A stretch of 64,000 bases of DNA from Peromyscus leucopus (GCF_004664715.2 NC_051074.1:22732058-22796057); one strand, 5' to 3'; positions 34,516 to 47,640 are shown, counted from the stretch's first letter. The notes: generated by a model not told the origin, from the sequence alone. Numbers and translations: made by a program.

Positions 34516-35409
34516 TGAATCTGCACATGTGGACCCAGTGGAGGTTGTTGGGGACCCTGTGTGCCTGGATTCTGCACACTTCCATAGGAGAAGCACTTAC
34601 GTGGGCCTGCCTCTCCCACTGCCACCCCCTTTAGATTTCTGTACAGCATGGAACAGCAATCTTCCAGGGGGAATGGGAGGCGGGTCAGCTGATGTAGAGC
34701 CCCATCTTTTACTCACTCAGAGGACACCAGGAATGACATGCATGTGTCTAGAAGACATGGTTCGCTGTCCCTATAATATAGCCTCACATGACTAACAGTG
34801 GGAGTACGTCTGGAGAAATGGTGTCAGATGCTTTCATTAATGTGGGGACACCACAGTGTGTACTCAGACCTACTTACAAGAGGTCAGTCACCCCACCTTG
34901 CCTTCTGATGAGATCACGAAAGGTGATGAACCCCAGAAGAAGAGGCTCCTCGTTGTAGCACCATCTTGAATGTATACATTTACTGGACACAGGTTTGCAT
35001 TTGATTATAACATATGACCTTCAGCTATTGCCATGGGAGTGCTGGGGCAGTGGGACTTGACTGGCTTGTCTTGGCTTTTTACTCCCTTCAAAGTAACTCT
35101 TCAGTGAGATCTCACAATAATCTAGTCTGAGCAACCCAAAAGTTCTGAAAATCCTCTCATAAATAAAGGTTAGGCCCTGTTTGAAATTGGACTACTTGCA
35201 CATTTAAGTATCTAATTTAATATTCAGGATAATGTGTCCAAAATGTTGTTGGGTTTGAGTTTTTCAGGGGTGTAGGGAGTCTGAAACACCAGTCTGGATG
35301 ACATGCATAGAGGAGGAAGCATTGTAAGGTCTCATTAAGGCAAAACACATTCAAAGAGGTAGAATTCGCTTAAGGGAACCCAATATATCAACACGAAAAC
35401 ACAGCATGG
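34516..35409. other. Unique intron sequence
   Basis: No gene or clear repeat recognised. Confidence 0.4.
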
Positions 35410-35740
35410 TGTGCTGTGGATTGAACTATGACTCCTGTATCCATGCACACATTTAAGTGCTGTGTCCAATGTGACTATGAGATGGGGCCTCTAGGAAACG
35501 TGGTTCAGTGAGATCACTAGGGTGCATTCTAACCCAGGGGAATAGGCAGCCTTATAAGAGAAAGGGGGCTCTCATTGCATATGAGGGTGCAGTGAGAAGG
35601 TGGCCAACTACATTCCAGCAAGGGATCCCTTCTTCAGTTAGGGACCTGGCCAGCACCTGGTCCTCAGATATCCCATCTCAGGACATTCATAGCTGTTGGT
35701 GTAGTCAGTCTATGGCAATTCTCTCATGCAAATTCTAGCA
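35410..35740 (+). mobile_element. Old MLT1-type LTR fragment
   Basis: GTGCTGTGGATTGAACTATG, then a GATGGGGCCTCTAGG phrase, CAGCCTTATAAGAGAAAG and GACCTGGCCAGCACC follow the common order of ancient MaLR LTRs. Confidence 0.5.
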
Positions 35741-36897
35741 GACAAATGAAGGAAGAAATAATAGCTTCATAATTGCATTTTGGTATTATTAGAGAAAGTG
35801 GAGAAAATATATAAGGATTTTTATACTATTCATATAACTCTGTGAGTTGAAATTATTTGAAGATAAGAAGTTCAGGTTAAGATACAAAATTACAACTTAG
35901 GATTTACAGATGAGAACACTGCCCAACAATGAAGCAGTGAAGACACCTGCCACATTCATCTCCCCACTTTGGGGTTCCAACTTCCCCTCCCCATACCTGA
36001 AAGGCCATTTCCAGGGCCTCTCTCAAACAGTGACTAGGCCTGCAGACCAGCCTTTCATTGGCTACAAGTTATCTCTTGGGGCACACATGATAATATCTAC
36101 GAGACAAAGTAGCACCTATAATGTTACTTGAACAACCAAGATGCTTCATCACTAAGAATCAGGGTTTTGACTCAGAATGGGCAGAATGCTATTTCTTCTC
36201 TTTTAAATAACAATTAAGGTATAGAGGCAGAAAAAATAAGAACCCTAGACAAACCATGGGTAAGAGAAGTTCATTAAGAGACACAGAGCATGCTCAGTGA
36301 CCTGTGCATTTGGCACCTGGGTACATCAATCATGGCTCCCTTCACAGGGGGATTTGTAAGATTCGTTTGTGCTCACTGTTTCTCTGTTGAACTTCTTGGA
36401 TGAGATGCTTTCATGAGTCTTGTCCTTGTGATAAATTACTTAAATCAATAATAAATGAATCTTCCTGGGTAACCCTCCTCAGCACATTTCCTCGAGAACT
36501 GGCCCTGAGTTGTCTTCTGTTACAGAATCACATTGTCCTTGGTTTGACTCTTACTCATGATTCTGCTAACAGATCTCAACTGTCCCTATGTTGTTCCCCC
36601 AGTGACGTCTTCTTCTTACCAACCAGGATCCACGAAGCAGGATACAGAGGCCCCGTTCTGGTGTCACATTTTTTGCTGTGAGTCTCTGCAACTCCATTCC
36701 CTACTTCTCTGACCATCTGCCAGCTACTAAAAGTGTGTGCACTGTGATTTTCCCCACGGTAATTTAAGGACAATACATGTTGAGTACACCTTATCCATAA
36801 GGCTTGAATGTTTTGAGATTTTTTTCCAGTTTTTATAATCATTACACATACATCATGAGCTATCCTGGGGATGGGATCCAAGTGTAAAGGAACAATT

Positions 36898-36900
<3 letters not shown>
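35741..36900. other. Unique intron sequence
   Basis: No gene or clear repeat recognised. Confidence 0.4.

Positions 36901-36953
<53 letters not shown>
36901..36953. repeat. (TG)n microsatellite, about 26 units
   Basis: A pure TG run that abuts the B3-like SINE which follows and probably grew from that SINE's own TG-rich tail region. Confidence 0.96.
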
Positions 36954-36955
<2 letters not shown>

Positions 36956-37105
36956 ATGAATATGTCACATGCAACTCTAGAGGCCAGAGGACAACTTAGT
37001 TATTCCATTCCTTCCTTTCACCTTTATGTGGGTTCGGGGGATTGAACTCAGGTCCGCAGGCTTGCACAGGGAGCTCCTTTACCCTCTGGGTCAACTGTCG
37101 GCCCC
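36954..37105 (-). mobile_element. B3-type SINE
   Basis: Antisense order AGAGGCCAGAGGACAACTTA, then TTATGTGGGTTCGGGGGATT, GAACTCAGGTCCGCAGGC and TACCCTCTGGGTCAACTGTC. Confidence 0.85.
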
Positions 37106-37221
37106 AACGGTGTGAATTCTTCCACTTGTGTCATGCCGGAACTCAAAAAGCTTTGGATTTTTCAAACAGTTTGAATTCGACTCTTTCTTCTTCTCTTTCT
37201 CTGCCCCCTGTCTCTCTTTCT

Positions 37222-37416
37222 TGTGTGTGTACATGTGTAAACATGTACACAAGCATGTGTTTGTGTATGTGAGTGTGCCATGGCATGGACAGGGAGGTCA
37301 GAAGACAGCCTTCAGTATTGCATTCTCTCCTTCCATCATGTGGGTGCTGGTGAGCTAACTCAGGCTGTGAGGAATGGCAACAAGCACCCTTGCCCAATGG
37401 TCATCTCACCGGCCCT
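37222..37416 (-). mobile_element. B3-type SINE, second copy
   Basis: TGTGTGTACATGTG-rich start, GGTCAGAAGACAGCCTTCAG, CATCATGTGGGTGCTGGTG and ATCTCACCGGCCC at the end. It is in the same orientation as the copy just before it. Confidence 0.75.
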
Positions 37417-37744
37417 GGGGTCTGTGTATAAGGGATGCTCAACTGTTAAAGTCTTTTTTACCGAGCTGTGCGGAGGTATGTTCAGGAGTACAGTAACACA
37501 TGACATTTTAGGGACTGCCGGTGTCTCAGCCTAACCGGGAAATGTCATGATTCACCTATTGAGTTGAACAGAGCCTGACAGGACATAAGATTCTACCTGC
37601 ATATCTGCAGGACCATGCAGAAAGTGCCACTTAAGCTTCTGCAATCCTGTGCATTTAGAATGTTCCTCTCCCTTCCTGCAGAAGCAGCATGGAGCAGACG
37701 CCCAGTGAACATCTGCTAGAGTGATAATTGCACTGGATTCCTTT
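37417..37744. other. Unique intron sequence
   Basis: No gene or repeat recognised between the two SINEs. Confidence 0.4.
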
Positions 37745-37967
37745 ACTTTTTAAAAATTATTTTTATTTGAAAAAAATTATGTATGCTTGTGTCTGTCTGT
37801 GACTGTGTGGGTATGTACATGTGAGTGCAGATGCCTGTGGAGGGCAGCAGAGGGAGCTGGGGTTATAAGCTATTGTGATGTGATGCATTGTGGATACCGA
37901 GAACCAAACTCGGGTCCTGTGCAAGAGCATCAAGCACCCTTGACCACTGAGCTCTCTCTCCAATCCC
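37745..37967 (-). mobile_element. B2/B3-family SINE
   Basis: T-rich start, GTACATGTGAGTGCAGATGC, GAACCAAACTCGGGTCCTG, GCAAGAGCATCAAGC and CCACTGAGCTCTCTCTCC, all in antisense order. Confidence 0.8.
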
Positions 37968-40900
37968 TATTATTTAAAAATAAATATGGACTCATTCATA
38001 TCTTTAATTTAAAAACAGCACATCTTGGTTCAAACTATGACTCAATGTAAGGATCAATGGTAAAGTTTTGCTTCAGTGGTCTGAACGTTCACATCTTTCC
38101 AAGGCACGGTCTAGAGCTGGAGATCAACCTTTCAGTACAATACCTCTTTGTTAAGCATCCCAGAAACAGAATGTGCACTGAGAAGAACAGGGCCATGCAC
38201 AGAGATGGCAGTGTCCACCCAGAGGACTCACAACATTCTTCTCTCAGGCGCCACAGTGAACCCTGGAGCCTAGAATTCCTGGGCTGAGCTTTCAGAGGCG
38301 CGTGAAGTCAGTGAGAGCAGTTTTGAAGCCAGTTGCCTGGCACTGGCTTCCCATCACCCGGTCAGAGAACACTGCCTTGCTCACCAGGCAGAACAGAAAA
38401 ACCAACCTTCCTCTTTCACTGTGCCTGAACATCTGCCCACGAGGACACACATGCACAGCCCTGTAAGACTTTCTGTGTGTGATGTGTTGAAGAAATGCTG
38501 ATGTCACTCAGAACTGTATTAGTGGAGCCACAGGACAGTGTGTGGCCTGATTAATCTTATGGACTCAGCTTTACCACATTGCTGGAACATAATACTGATT
38601 ATCCATTTAAGAAGAGCCAGCACTAACTGCCTAGAAGCTGAAAACTGTCTTCATAAGCAACAACTTTATTTTTCTCCTACAAACAGAAACCAACATTCCA
38701 GGGGAGTGACTCAAAAAATCTCACAGTGATGAAAAGGAACACATTTTTTCTTTCCTACCTTTTTTTTCTCATTATGAATAAGACCGTTCAACAATTTAAA
38801 GTAATGGAAAACAAATAAAAATGTATCTGTAATAACCAGTAGAGTTATTATCAACAATGCTTCATAGACATTTAGCTTTCTGACACAGCATTTGTATGAC
38901 ACTCTAAATTCAAAAAAAGGATGTTCTGAGTGACTGGTCATATTATCACCTAAAATACTTCCAAAGACTTAACTATATCACGTAATTAGATAGAACGCTA
39001 CTCTGAAGCTCACAAAGGCATTAGCAGTTGTGTTATATGTTGCTATCCACGGAAGTACTGTTAAAAAATATCACTCACTATGTCTACAAATTTTTCTGAT
39101 CTCTTAAAACACAGCAGGAATAAATATTTTTCTTAACCTTGAAATGCTTGGAATGAGGACTTTTGGGCAGTTTCTATGAAACCCACTTCCAATGGGCCAC
39201 TCAGAGGCAATCAAAATCAAGAGCGGCCAACAGCCCACGGGGGCACCCATCTCTGCACCTCTGGGCAGGTGTTGCTCAAGATGTAATATTGACATACAAG
39301 GAGGATTTGCATCCCGCCATCCCTTCATGCAGTTTTGCATTTCTGAGTGCTTTGGGCTGCCCTGAGGTGATACCCATGGTCCAGCAACAGTGGTTGCTAA
39401 CTCAAGTTCATGAGAGGGGAAGTCAGGACAGAACCCCGGCAGGATGAAACTGGCCAGTGTCTCTGGCGATTGAGGGCCATTGGTGCTTCAGTCTCTAATT
39501 GGTGGGCATTTCTCCAGATTGATTTTTGGCATGATCTAACAGTCTTTGCCATAAACTCTAATTGTCATCCACTGTGAAAACTAACCTGAATGCCAACGAC
39601 AAGACCGTTGCCAGCATCCCCTTCCAGTGGCGTGGGTCCTAGAGGGCCGGACATTGCAGGCCAGTGCTGTATGCCAGCAACAGTTTCTGAATTTTGTAGA
39701 ACTAGCGAGCTGGTACGTTTCGCTCTGCACCCGCTTCCTCACAGCGACACTATACTTCTCTTCAAAGAGGTAAACATGCTTCAGTCTGCTCTTTGCTGCT
39801 CAGCTCTCTAACAGGTACAGCAGCATGGAACAGAGTATAAGAGTTCACCGGGTAGGAAAAGGTGCCAGACAGCTTAAGCTACAATGTAGTAAAAAGTCAA
39901 ACCAAAACTAAACAAAAAACCCTTGTCTTATCCTAAGGCATGTCATGCTAGGCTTACCTTTACACTGCTGGAAGGCACTGATGTACCAGGTCCAAAGCCG
40001 AGAATTTTGTAACATGCTGAAGTAACAGAAACTCAGTTGCTATCTGGCTGCTGCTCTCTCCATCTGAGAATACTTGGTTCCTCCTCTAGAGATCTCAACT
40101 CTCACAATGACAGGTGCTTAGCAATGCCTGGCTCTTGATGACTTTTCTAGAAGATGGCCATCAACTGGTCACGTGCTCAACTGAAGAACACTAGCCAACC
40201 CCAAGCTGAGCATCCTTGCTCTCAAGATTGAAAAATCTAAAATGCTACAAAGTTCAAGCAGTGCTGTGTATGGACATAATGCTACTAGTAAGAACTCATC
40301 TGTCCTCATTTGATGGGCTGGAGTAAAACCTCCAGTGCCCTAAAAAAAGAATACCATGTAGAATTACTCTCCCCTGCCCTGAATTGCCTGTTTAGACCTT
40401 GGAATCATTACCAACGGATGCCAATATGTACAAGAAATAATTCTCAAGCTCTGAAAATGAAGCATCTCTGCTCAGGAGCATTTTGGGTAAGTGGGCTGGG
40501 GGTAGGTGCTCAGCCTGTACTAACAAAACTGCTAACCAAGCTTAGGGAAGGATCAGGTGTCTTTCCCATTTCCCTTCTCACATGATGTCAGGACTGATTT
40601 TATGTTTCTCTGTTACTGTCCCTTTGTCCATCCTAAAAGGATGACTGCCAGAGTGCTGGCTGATTCTGTCTACACATTCCAGTAATTGCTAAACTTTCTA
40701 TATGCAGCCATCACTGAAATAACCTATGTCAGTCTCCTATGATAGAACCTCAAAATAGCTGTGCACTTGAACTAGAGGTCTGAATTAGTTCTTGGAGCAC
40801 ACATGAAAGGATTCTATAACTGGGCTTCTGAGAACAGAAAGAAAATGAAATTGTGTGAGTTGAAAATGTTAACTCCATTTCCTCATGGCTCTTTCCCACT

Positions 40901-42794
40901 CCCCTTGGCCGGCCAAAGCATGGATAATGATACCGCAGCTCTTGAGAGGTTTCTGGGCAGAAATGTCCTTTTCGAGAGGAAGTCTGTTCAAATGTGGGAT
41001 CCTGCCCTTGGGGCTATCAGGTGTCTGGGAGAGATCATTCCTCAAAGGTTCCTTCTTGAATTCCGAGATGGGAGAATAGTATGCTCGACACTTAGAATGG
41101 GAAAAATGACTCTTGCAGCTTAGATCTGACAACACAGAGAAAAGGACCAAGTTCCGGGCTGGCCAGCACTACATCATTCTAAGTACGCGGCAGTCCCAGA
41201 TACGAGTGTACAAGACAACGCAGTATTTCAAAAGCAAGAAAAATAAAAAAAAAAAAGCACAGAAATGTCACTGAGAATTGGATTTCTACATTTTCTCTGA
41301 GCAGATAGGAGACGGTGGCTGGAAATAGCTGTGGCTTCACTGTTGCCTGTTCATATTATTTCCAGACTGCCTCTGCCATAAATCACACTGGTCCTGAAGT
41401 CACAACAAAGAAAACAAGGCCTTGTGAATGCAAACACATCCCCACAGCCACCACGGAGGGTACAAAGTTCCTAGGCATGAAGGAGGCAGCTTTTGATATC
41501 GAGTCTTGAGTCCAGCCTGCTCTCGGAGTTCTTTGTAGTGGGACTGGAGAGCATTGCTCTTTGAATAAATTTCTGCACAAAGAACTTTCTAAGAAACAGA
41601 ACCACAGTCTCTTAATGGTCTCATTCCCCCACCCCCCATGGTATTCATCATGACCACCTTTCTCATAATTACTTTTCTATCAAACTCAGAACTACTCCAT
41701 TGGATAAAATCTGTGGCCTATTTGGTCCAGGTTTCCTATGTGGCCACAATGGGTTCAGCCAGATTTTGAAAGAGGGAAACTGAGTCCCCATGGTATAACT
41801 GATCAGTGTGTGGTTCCGATATGAAAGGAGGACTGCCAATGCAGATGGTGGCATGAACACAGTTGCATAAAGAGGGGAGAGGATGGCCCATGGGGTTTCA
41901 GTTTCAAATAAGATTCCAAACATATGTCGAACTGTGGTGTCGATGCCCATATAATAAAGGGGAAAGACGAAGGTGAGTCCATAGAGATAAAAGTCCATTT
42001 CAAATGAACTTTCAAGGGAAGAATGTGACATAAGAGAGCATCCCTGAGAGAAAGTATCCAGTGCTGATACAGCTCAGTCAAGTATGGACAGTAAGACCTG
42101 GTGCTTCCCTTAACACAGTTTCCATTAGGACTCATAACTTAAGTTTGGACTTTGCACACCTGAGACAATTTAGAAAACACACAGCCTTGTAAGAAGACAG
42201 GCCAAAGCACGGTGTTTTGTGGCGGAGCATCCACAGGTCCAGGGTGGTACCATGCTCGCTATGGAAATAGGCAGCTTCTTGCCTCTCCACCTCGCTGTGT
42301 GGACAGCTGGTGGGCTCTGCCCCCCAGGAAGCACTGGCCCCTCCTCTCCAGTCTGCATCTTATCCCAACAAGAGGCTGCCAGCTGCTCACTGGCTGTTGT
42401 TCTCTGAGTCTCTGTGCCCACATGCTGGACTCCAACTGTGAGTGTTCCCTGAGTCTGCAGGAGAGGATCCCCTGGGGAAGGCATCTGGCCATGGCTGTGG
42501 GACAGCTTACACTCAGTCCAGCTGACCACAGCTCACACGGGGTAAGAAAACCCTTAGCTGTCGTTTAATCAACATTTTTAAAGGCCGTTGGGAGGTCTTG
42601 GGTAGTTTGTTGACTTGACTCTTCTGGAAAGCACAAAGCTGGAAAGACTACAAACAACATAACATCAACCTCTTCCAAGCCCCGGAAAAGAAGTCAGCCA
42701 TTTTACCATAGTCCTTGATAGCTTTCTTTCCCCACAACTTTCTACATTAAAAATTCTCAATTCTATGGGAATGAAAGAAATATTCACCCTCTGC
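37968..42794. other. Long unique intron stretch
   Basis: Nearly 5 kb with no recognised gene and little visible repeat. Sub-regions such as 39150-39780 are repeat-free with retained CpGs and could be conserved. The open frames at 40803-41123 and, on both strands, 42170-42568 match no protein I know. The last is GC-rich and open in several frames. Confidence 0.4.
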
Positions 42795-42906
42795 TGCTTT
42801 CCCTCCCTCCCTCCCTCCCTCCCTCCTCCCTCCCTCCCTCCCTTCCTTCCTTCTCTCTCCTTCATCTCCTCTCTCTCTCTCTCTCCCTCTCTCTCTGTCT
42901 CTCTTT
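42795..42906. repeat. Long polypyrimidine (CCCT)n/(CTT)n/(TC)n tract
   Basis: About 110 bases almost entirely C and T on the plus strand: CCCT units, then CTTC units, then TC dinucleotides, followed by an alternating TATACATATATATG block to about 42960. It has triplex-forming character. Confidence 0.94.
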
Positions 42907-43313
42907 GCTCTGTATACATATATATGTGTGTATATGCATGTTGTGAGTGTATGCATGCATGTGTCTTCATTGAACCATGTGAAATTTTTAGGTACTATTA
43001 CTACCCCTAAACACTAGTTCAGCACGTATTCTTATTCAATCAAAACACAGGTTGCCCTGCCCTAATTAAATAAAATGTGAAATCCAATATCTTGCCGCAA
43101 GACCTGAAACATACTGAGTGTCAACATGAGGCTGGGAAAGTATCAGACTTTGGAGCATTTAGATGCTGGATTTGAATTATAGATTCTCAGCCAGAAAAGC
43201 CTATTCAAATATTTTTCAAATCCTTCCCTTTCCCCCAAATCCATGTCTGGTCCCCAAGAGTTTAGATAAAAACTATGCAACCTGTAATACTATCATAAGT
43301 AAGAAAAGAATGA

Positions 43314-43482
43314 TTTTTTTTTTTTTTTTTTTTTTGGTTTTTCGAGACAGGGTTTCTCTGCATAGCTTTGCGCCTTTCCTGGAGCTCACTTGGTAGCCCA
43401 GGCTGGCCTCGAACTCACAGAGATCCGCCTGGCTCTGCCTCCCGAGTGCTGGGATTAAAGGCGTGCGCCACCACCGCCCGGC
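43314..43482 (-). mobile_element. B1 SINE, young full-length copy
   Basis: Antisense B1 from a T21 tail to ...CCACCGCCCGGC, carrying the variant TTTGCGCCTTTCCTGG that I associate with cricetid B1. Target duplication AAGAATGA plus Ts at 43306-43313 and 43483-43490. Low divergence suggests recent insertion. Confidence 0.96.
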
Positions 43483-43539
43483 AAGAATGATTTTTTTAAA
43501 AGAGCATTTAACATATAATCTATATTCTATACAACCGAT

Positions 43540-43754
43540 TTTTTAAAGATTTAATTATTTTTATTTTATGTGTATGAGTATTATGCATGTGTACCATATG
43601 TATATCTGGTGCCCATGGAAACCAGATGAGTGCATCAAATCCCTATAACTGGAGCTATACGTGGCTGTGAGCCAACATATGGATGCTGGGGACCAAATCT
43701 GGGGTACAGGAACAGCATACACTCTCAACTCCTGAGAAGTCTCCCTAGCCTTGC
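43540..43754 (-). mobile_element. B3-type SINE
   Basis: TTTTTTAAAGATTTAATTAT, ATGTGTATGAGTATTATGC, TGGTGCCCATGGAAACC, GATGCTGGGGACCAAATC and GTCTCCCTAGCC give the antisense B3 order. Confidence 0.82.
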
Positions 43755-44150
43755 CCCAAATGTTTTGTCTGCTTTTAATTTTTTTTTTTAAAATCTGGGC
43801 TCTCATACATAGCATCTTATTAAGTCTTCTAAGTCTCCTTTAAGCCACAGTGGTTCATTTCCAAAAATTGCTGAGAGTGGAGTGTAGGTATTCTGCATGC
43901 TCTCCCCATCAGGTAACAGATATGTTAATTAGCTGGATTAGCCATTCCACAATACATATTTATTTCAGAGCATATATAATATAAATAACTTTTGTCATTA
44001 AAACCTTTAAGTACTCTATCAACCAAAAAACAGTAAAGCTGTCCATAATTTTCATAAAAGTTGGCATTGAGCATGCATTTAAAATACAACATTGCTCACT
44101 TTATTTTTCAAGTAAGTAATTAATAGTAAAGAGTATTCTGACCATGAATG

Positions 44151-44320
44151 CTCTGTCTCTCCATTTACCTCTCAATCTGGGGTCTCTGTCTCTCCATTTA
44201 CCTGTCATTTCTGGGGTCTCTGTCTCTCCATTTACCTCTCAATCCTGGGGTCTCTGTCTCTCCGTTTACCTTTCAATCCTAGGTCTCTGTCTTTTCATTT
44301 ATCTTTCAACCCTGGGGTCT
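44151..44320. repeat. Minisatellite, about 34-36-bp unit, five copies
   Basis: The unit GGGGTCTCTGTCTCTCCATT + TACCTCTCAATCCT repeats about five times. Later copies degrade (CCGTTTACC, TTTTCATTTATC). Confidence 0.9.
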
Positions 44321-46629
44321 TAGAATAATGAATAATACACAAAAATAATTCATGCCCAGTATGCTTCAGAAAGGCATTTTCTGAAAACTCCCTCGGATGC
44401 GGCCACTATTGTCTTCTTAACCCAGGACTTTTAAACTAAAAGTGATATATCTTTTATTAATGTAATACAATTTTAAAATATTTATGCTTGTATGTCATCC
44501 CTGGGGATTCTGGGTAAGTCTGGAATAGAACCTGAGTCTTTGTTCTAAGAGGGAAAAAAAGGAAGAAAGAAGAAGAAAAAGTATTCTAGGGATTCAGATG
44601 CACACCCTCCTTTCAAAGGAATTATATCATGCATATTCTATTCTGCTTTGTCCATTAAACCGGTTATGGTGAGACTAGGAGAGATTTTACAATAATGATT
44701 ATCAATTTAATGGTCTTTTCTTCTGCTTACCCAACTGCATGGCTGGATGCGAACACTGTCGTAAGCATCGTGGGGCCACTGTTTACGACAGACTTTTCCT
44801 ACACATCAAGGCACTGCGTTGCTTATTACATGGGAGCCTGTGGCAGCCGCTTCACTACCAGCACTGGGCATTTACATCTCGCCTACATTGTTGCCTTCAA
44901 AATTATGGGTTGGTACAGTGTTGCATAATGCAGACCAACATTGGCTGCTGCCACCCTGGAGAACAAACAGCTGTGCACATCTTCCTATCCAGTGCAGCAG
45001 GGCCCTCCCCTCTCACCACACAGTACTCAAATTTCATGCACAGCCACAGCTAGCTTGATGTTCAACTGCATGCCTTTGCATTTTGTTTAAATCTTGCTCT
45101 TATCTCTTGAAAATAAGACACTATGTTCAATATTTCCTTTTTACCCCTTCACAAGCAGCTAGAAATGATTATTAATCTGAGAAAATTAATTTAAAATTTC
45201 TGGATTTAGGAATGGAGAAATTCTGAATGGTTCCTCAGCTCATTGAGTGAAATACATTTTTAATTCATGGAACAAAAAGGTTATATGCTTTATGAATGGT
45301 TGGAAAGGAACCAGAAAAATAAAAGACAGCAAATGCATACATTTGAAATTGCCATCTGCAAAATCCCCAAAGACAAATGTAACAGAACATGATGTATTTA
45401 TTACTTACTGTTCAGTGTACACAGTAGGGCAGAATATTTTAGAATAAATGAGATACATAAGATTCTTTAATGTATTCAGCAATTGTAAATATAGTTTTAT
45501 GCTCAATTCTGCTCCACATTGAATAGCATGGTGGGTTCCCCAGGGTTTTTCTGTCATGGTTATAGTGACAGGCAGGAAAGTATTTAGCTTCCCGTAAGAA
45601 CTGAGAACATTAAGGAGGTGTTCAGGTGAGCGGGAGACCCTGTGATTCTGAAGCTCCCCAAGAATGCCCCTTTATCTCCTCCTCCTCCAAACCCAGGGGA
45701 ATAGGCTTCTTCAGAGTTCCGGATCTTCCTTTAAAGAAGTATAACCAGGCTGAGTGCTGCAGGTGCCTCAGCAAAGAACTGTCTTTACGTCGGCTCTGAT
45801 GAGGGAAAGTGGGTTCTGAGTGACTGGCCCAGGGACACCCGGCGCAGGTACATCTTCCCCTCAGGGGCCCTTAGGGTCTGCAGCAAGGACTGTCAAAGAA
45901 ACCACCAGGGCAGAGATTTCAAAATTAAATTCTTCTCTTCTAAGGTGCCTCCCAGAGTCCTGCGGGCACGGGCAGGGGCACAGCTGCCTGAGGCTGGTCC
46001 CATCTCCACCGCCCCTGCCTTCTCCAGTGTCGAGCTCTGCCTCATCTCCTCTTACTCCTGTGGTCCTGAGATGGCCGGATGCTCTCCCTCCGAAGGCCAC
46101 CCCCCGCCCTGCTGCGATCCTTGATGTCTGTTTGTTTTTGAGGTGTTGAGAGTTGAGGCAAGAGCCTTGGGTGTGCACAAGCATTCTACAGCGAGCTGCA
46201 CCCCGTCCCTGGCCACTGCCTGGAGGGCAGGCTCATGCACGGAACCTTTGTCCACTGAGGTCGGCTCCCCAGTTCCTCTCTTCACCTTTTTTATTCCCTG
46301 CAGCCCTACAGAAGTCTAGACTCACTTCTGCCTCCTGAAATCACTCTTCTTACAGCCTTGTTTTACCCGAATGTTCGTTTAGACAAAGTTTCTCAGTGTA
46401 AAGACTGGGGTGTACCTGGGGGAGGGCAAAAGTACCCCCAAGCCCCTGTTTTCCTCTTTGTTGATCACTTGGAGAACATAATTTGATGTAACTTCGAACT
46501 TCAAAAATGTGTTTCCTTTTCTTTCCATGATGCCTAGAACAGTGTCGGGCATGGAGTGTTAGATTGACTCCAGCCTGAGTATGTCCCCTTCCCTTTCAGT
46601 CCTTAGTGACAGCAGCAACCCCACTGCTA
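44321..46629. other. Intron sequence with a multi-frame open segment and a GC-rich block
   Basis: 44695-45058 is open in all three plus frames but resembles no known protein. 45820-46100 is GC-rich with CpGs. SINE/ID-like remnants appear near 46140-46220 (GCAAGAGCCTTGGGTGTGC). No gene is supported. Confidence 0.4.
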
Positions 46630-46955
46630 CCCTTGAATATGTCCCCCAAACCTCATGTCTTTGAAACTGAATCTTCAGTGAAGCAATGCTGAGGGGTGGG
46701 ACCTCCAAGAGATGAGCAGGTCACGAGGGCTCTGCCTTCATGAAGAAGGCAAGGTTTCCAAGAGAGGGTGAATTTGGTCTCCCCCTACCCAGTCTCCTGG
46801 GTTCTCTCTTGCCCTTCTGTCATGAGATGGAAAGGCATAGAAGCCCTCACTAGATGAGGACGTCCTCCTCTATCCTGGCTTTCCCAGCACTGTTAATTGT
46901 GGGTAATAAGTCTCAGCTCTCTGTAAGCACACACTTGCGGGGCTGTTTGTTGTAG
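46630..46955 (+). mobile_element. Old MST/MaLR-type LTR fragment
   Basis: GAATATGTCCCCCAAACCTC, GAGGGGTGGGACCTCC, AGGTCACGAGGGCTCTGCC and TGCCCTTCTGTCATGAG follow the order of MST-like LTRs. Confidence 0.55.
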
Positions 46956-47164
46956 CAGATAAAGGCACACACTTAGGCTCACTAGCTGAAAGCCCAACTC
47001 TACTTTTAGGACTCTACTTTTCTAACGTGAACCCAAGCGTCACATACCACAGGCAGCCAACTAATCCGCCTGGGTTTAGATAAAGCAAACCAAGTCTAAA
47101 GCACGGAGGCTGTCTCTACCTTACTTCTTCTGCTCTCCGTCCAAAGATACGGCCTGCTTACCTT

Positions 47165-47250
47165 GCAGGGCAGAGTAGGGCAGGGCCAGGCAGGGCAGAG
47201 CAGAGGAGAGGAGAGGAGCTGAGAGCAAGGCAGAGGAGAGCAGAGCTCTG
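47165..47250. repeat. Purine-rich GGCAGA/GGAGAG tandem tract
   Basis: Imperfect tandem GGCAGAG and GAGGAGAG units, almost all purine on the plus strand. Confidence 0.85.
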
Positions 47251-47395
47251 ACCACCTGCGGCTTCTTAGCTGCTTGATTCTCGATTCATCTTCTGTTCAA
47301 TTAGATTCTACTAGATTTGATTTGTCTAAAGTTATTAATTGGACAGTAGGTTCTCAAAAAAAAAATCGACTGGATAAAATAAACAGAGTCCCTGG

Positions 47396-47640
47396 CCCAT
47401 GATGCACAAAGGAGCTTCTCAAACCCAAAAGGAGCAAATGAGGTTATTGGGCTCTACACTTAGGAGATACACCCAAGCACCAGGAGGGAAGTCGCCATCT
47501 ACACACTCCCACCATGATGGCAGGCCCACAGCAGCAGAGCCAACTGATCACGGGTTGAGGCTTCTGAAGCCAAGAAACAAACCAATTCCTTTATTAAGTT
47601 ACCTCTGGTATTTTGTCATATTGGTAGGAAGCTGATGGGC
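47396..47640 (+). mobile_element. MaLR-type LTR 3' fragment
   Basis: CACCATGATGGCAGGCCC, AAGCCAAGAAACAAACC, TATTAAGTTACCTCTGG and TATTTTGTCATATTGG resemble the terminal part of an MST-like LTR. Confidence 0.45.

Noticed and set aside
42170..42568. Overlapping frames on both strands (119 and 118 aa) as a possible gene
   Set aside because: No recognisable domain, no splice or promoter context, and GC-rich DNA gives long chance frames.
43163..43396. 77-aa plus frame with Phe run
   Set aside because: It reads through the T tail and body of a B1 SINE.
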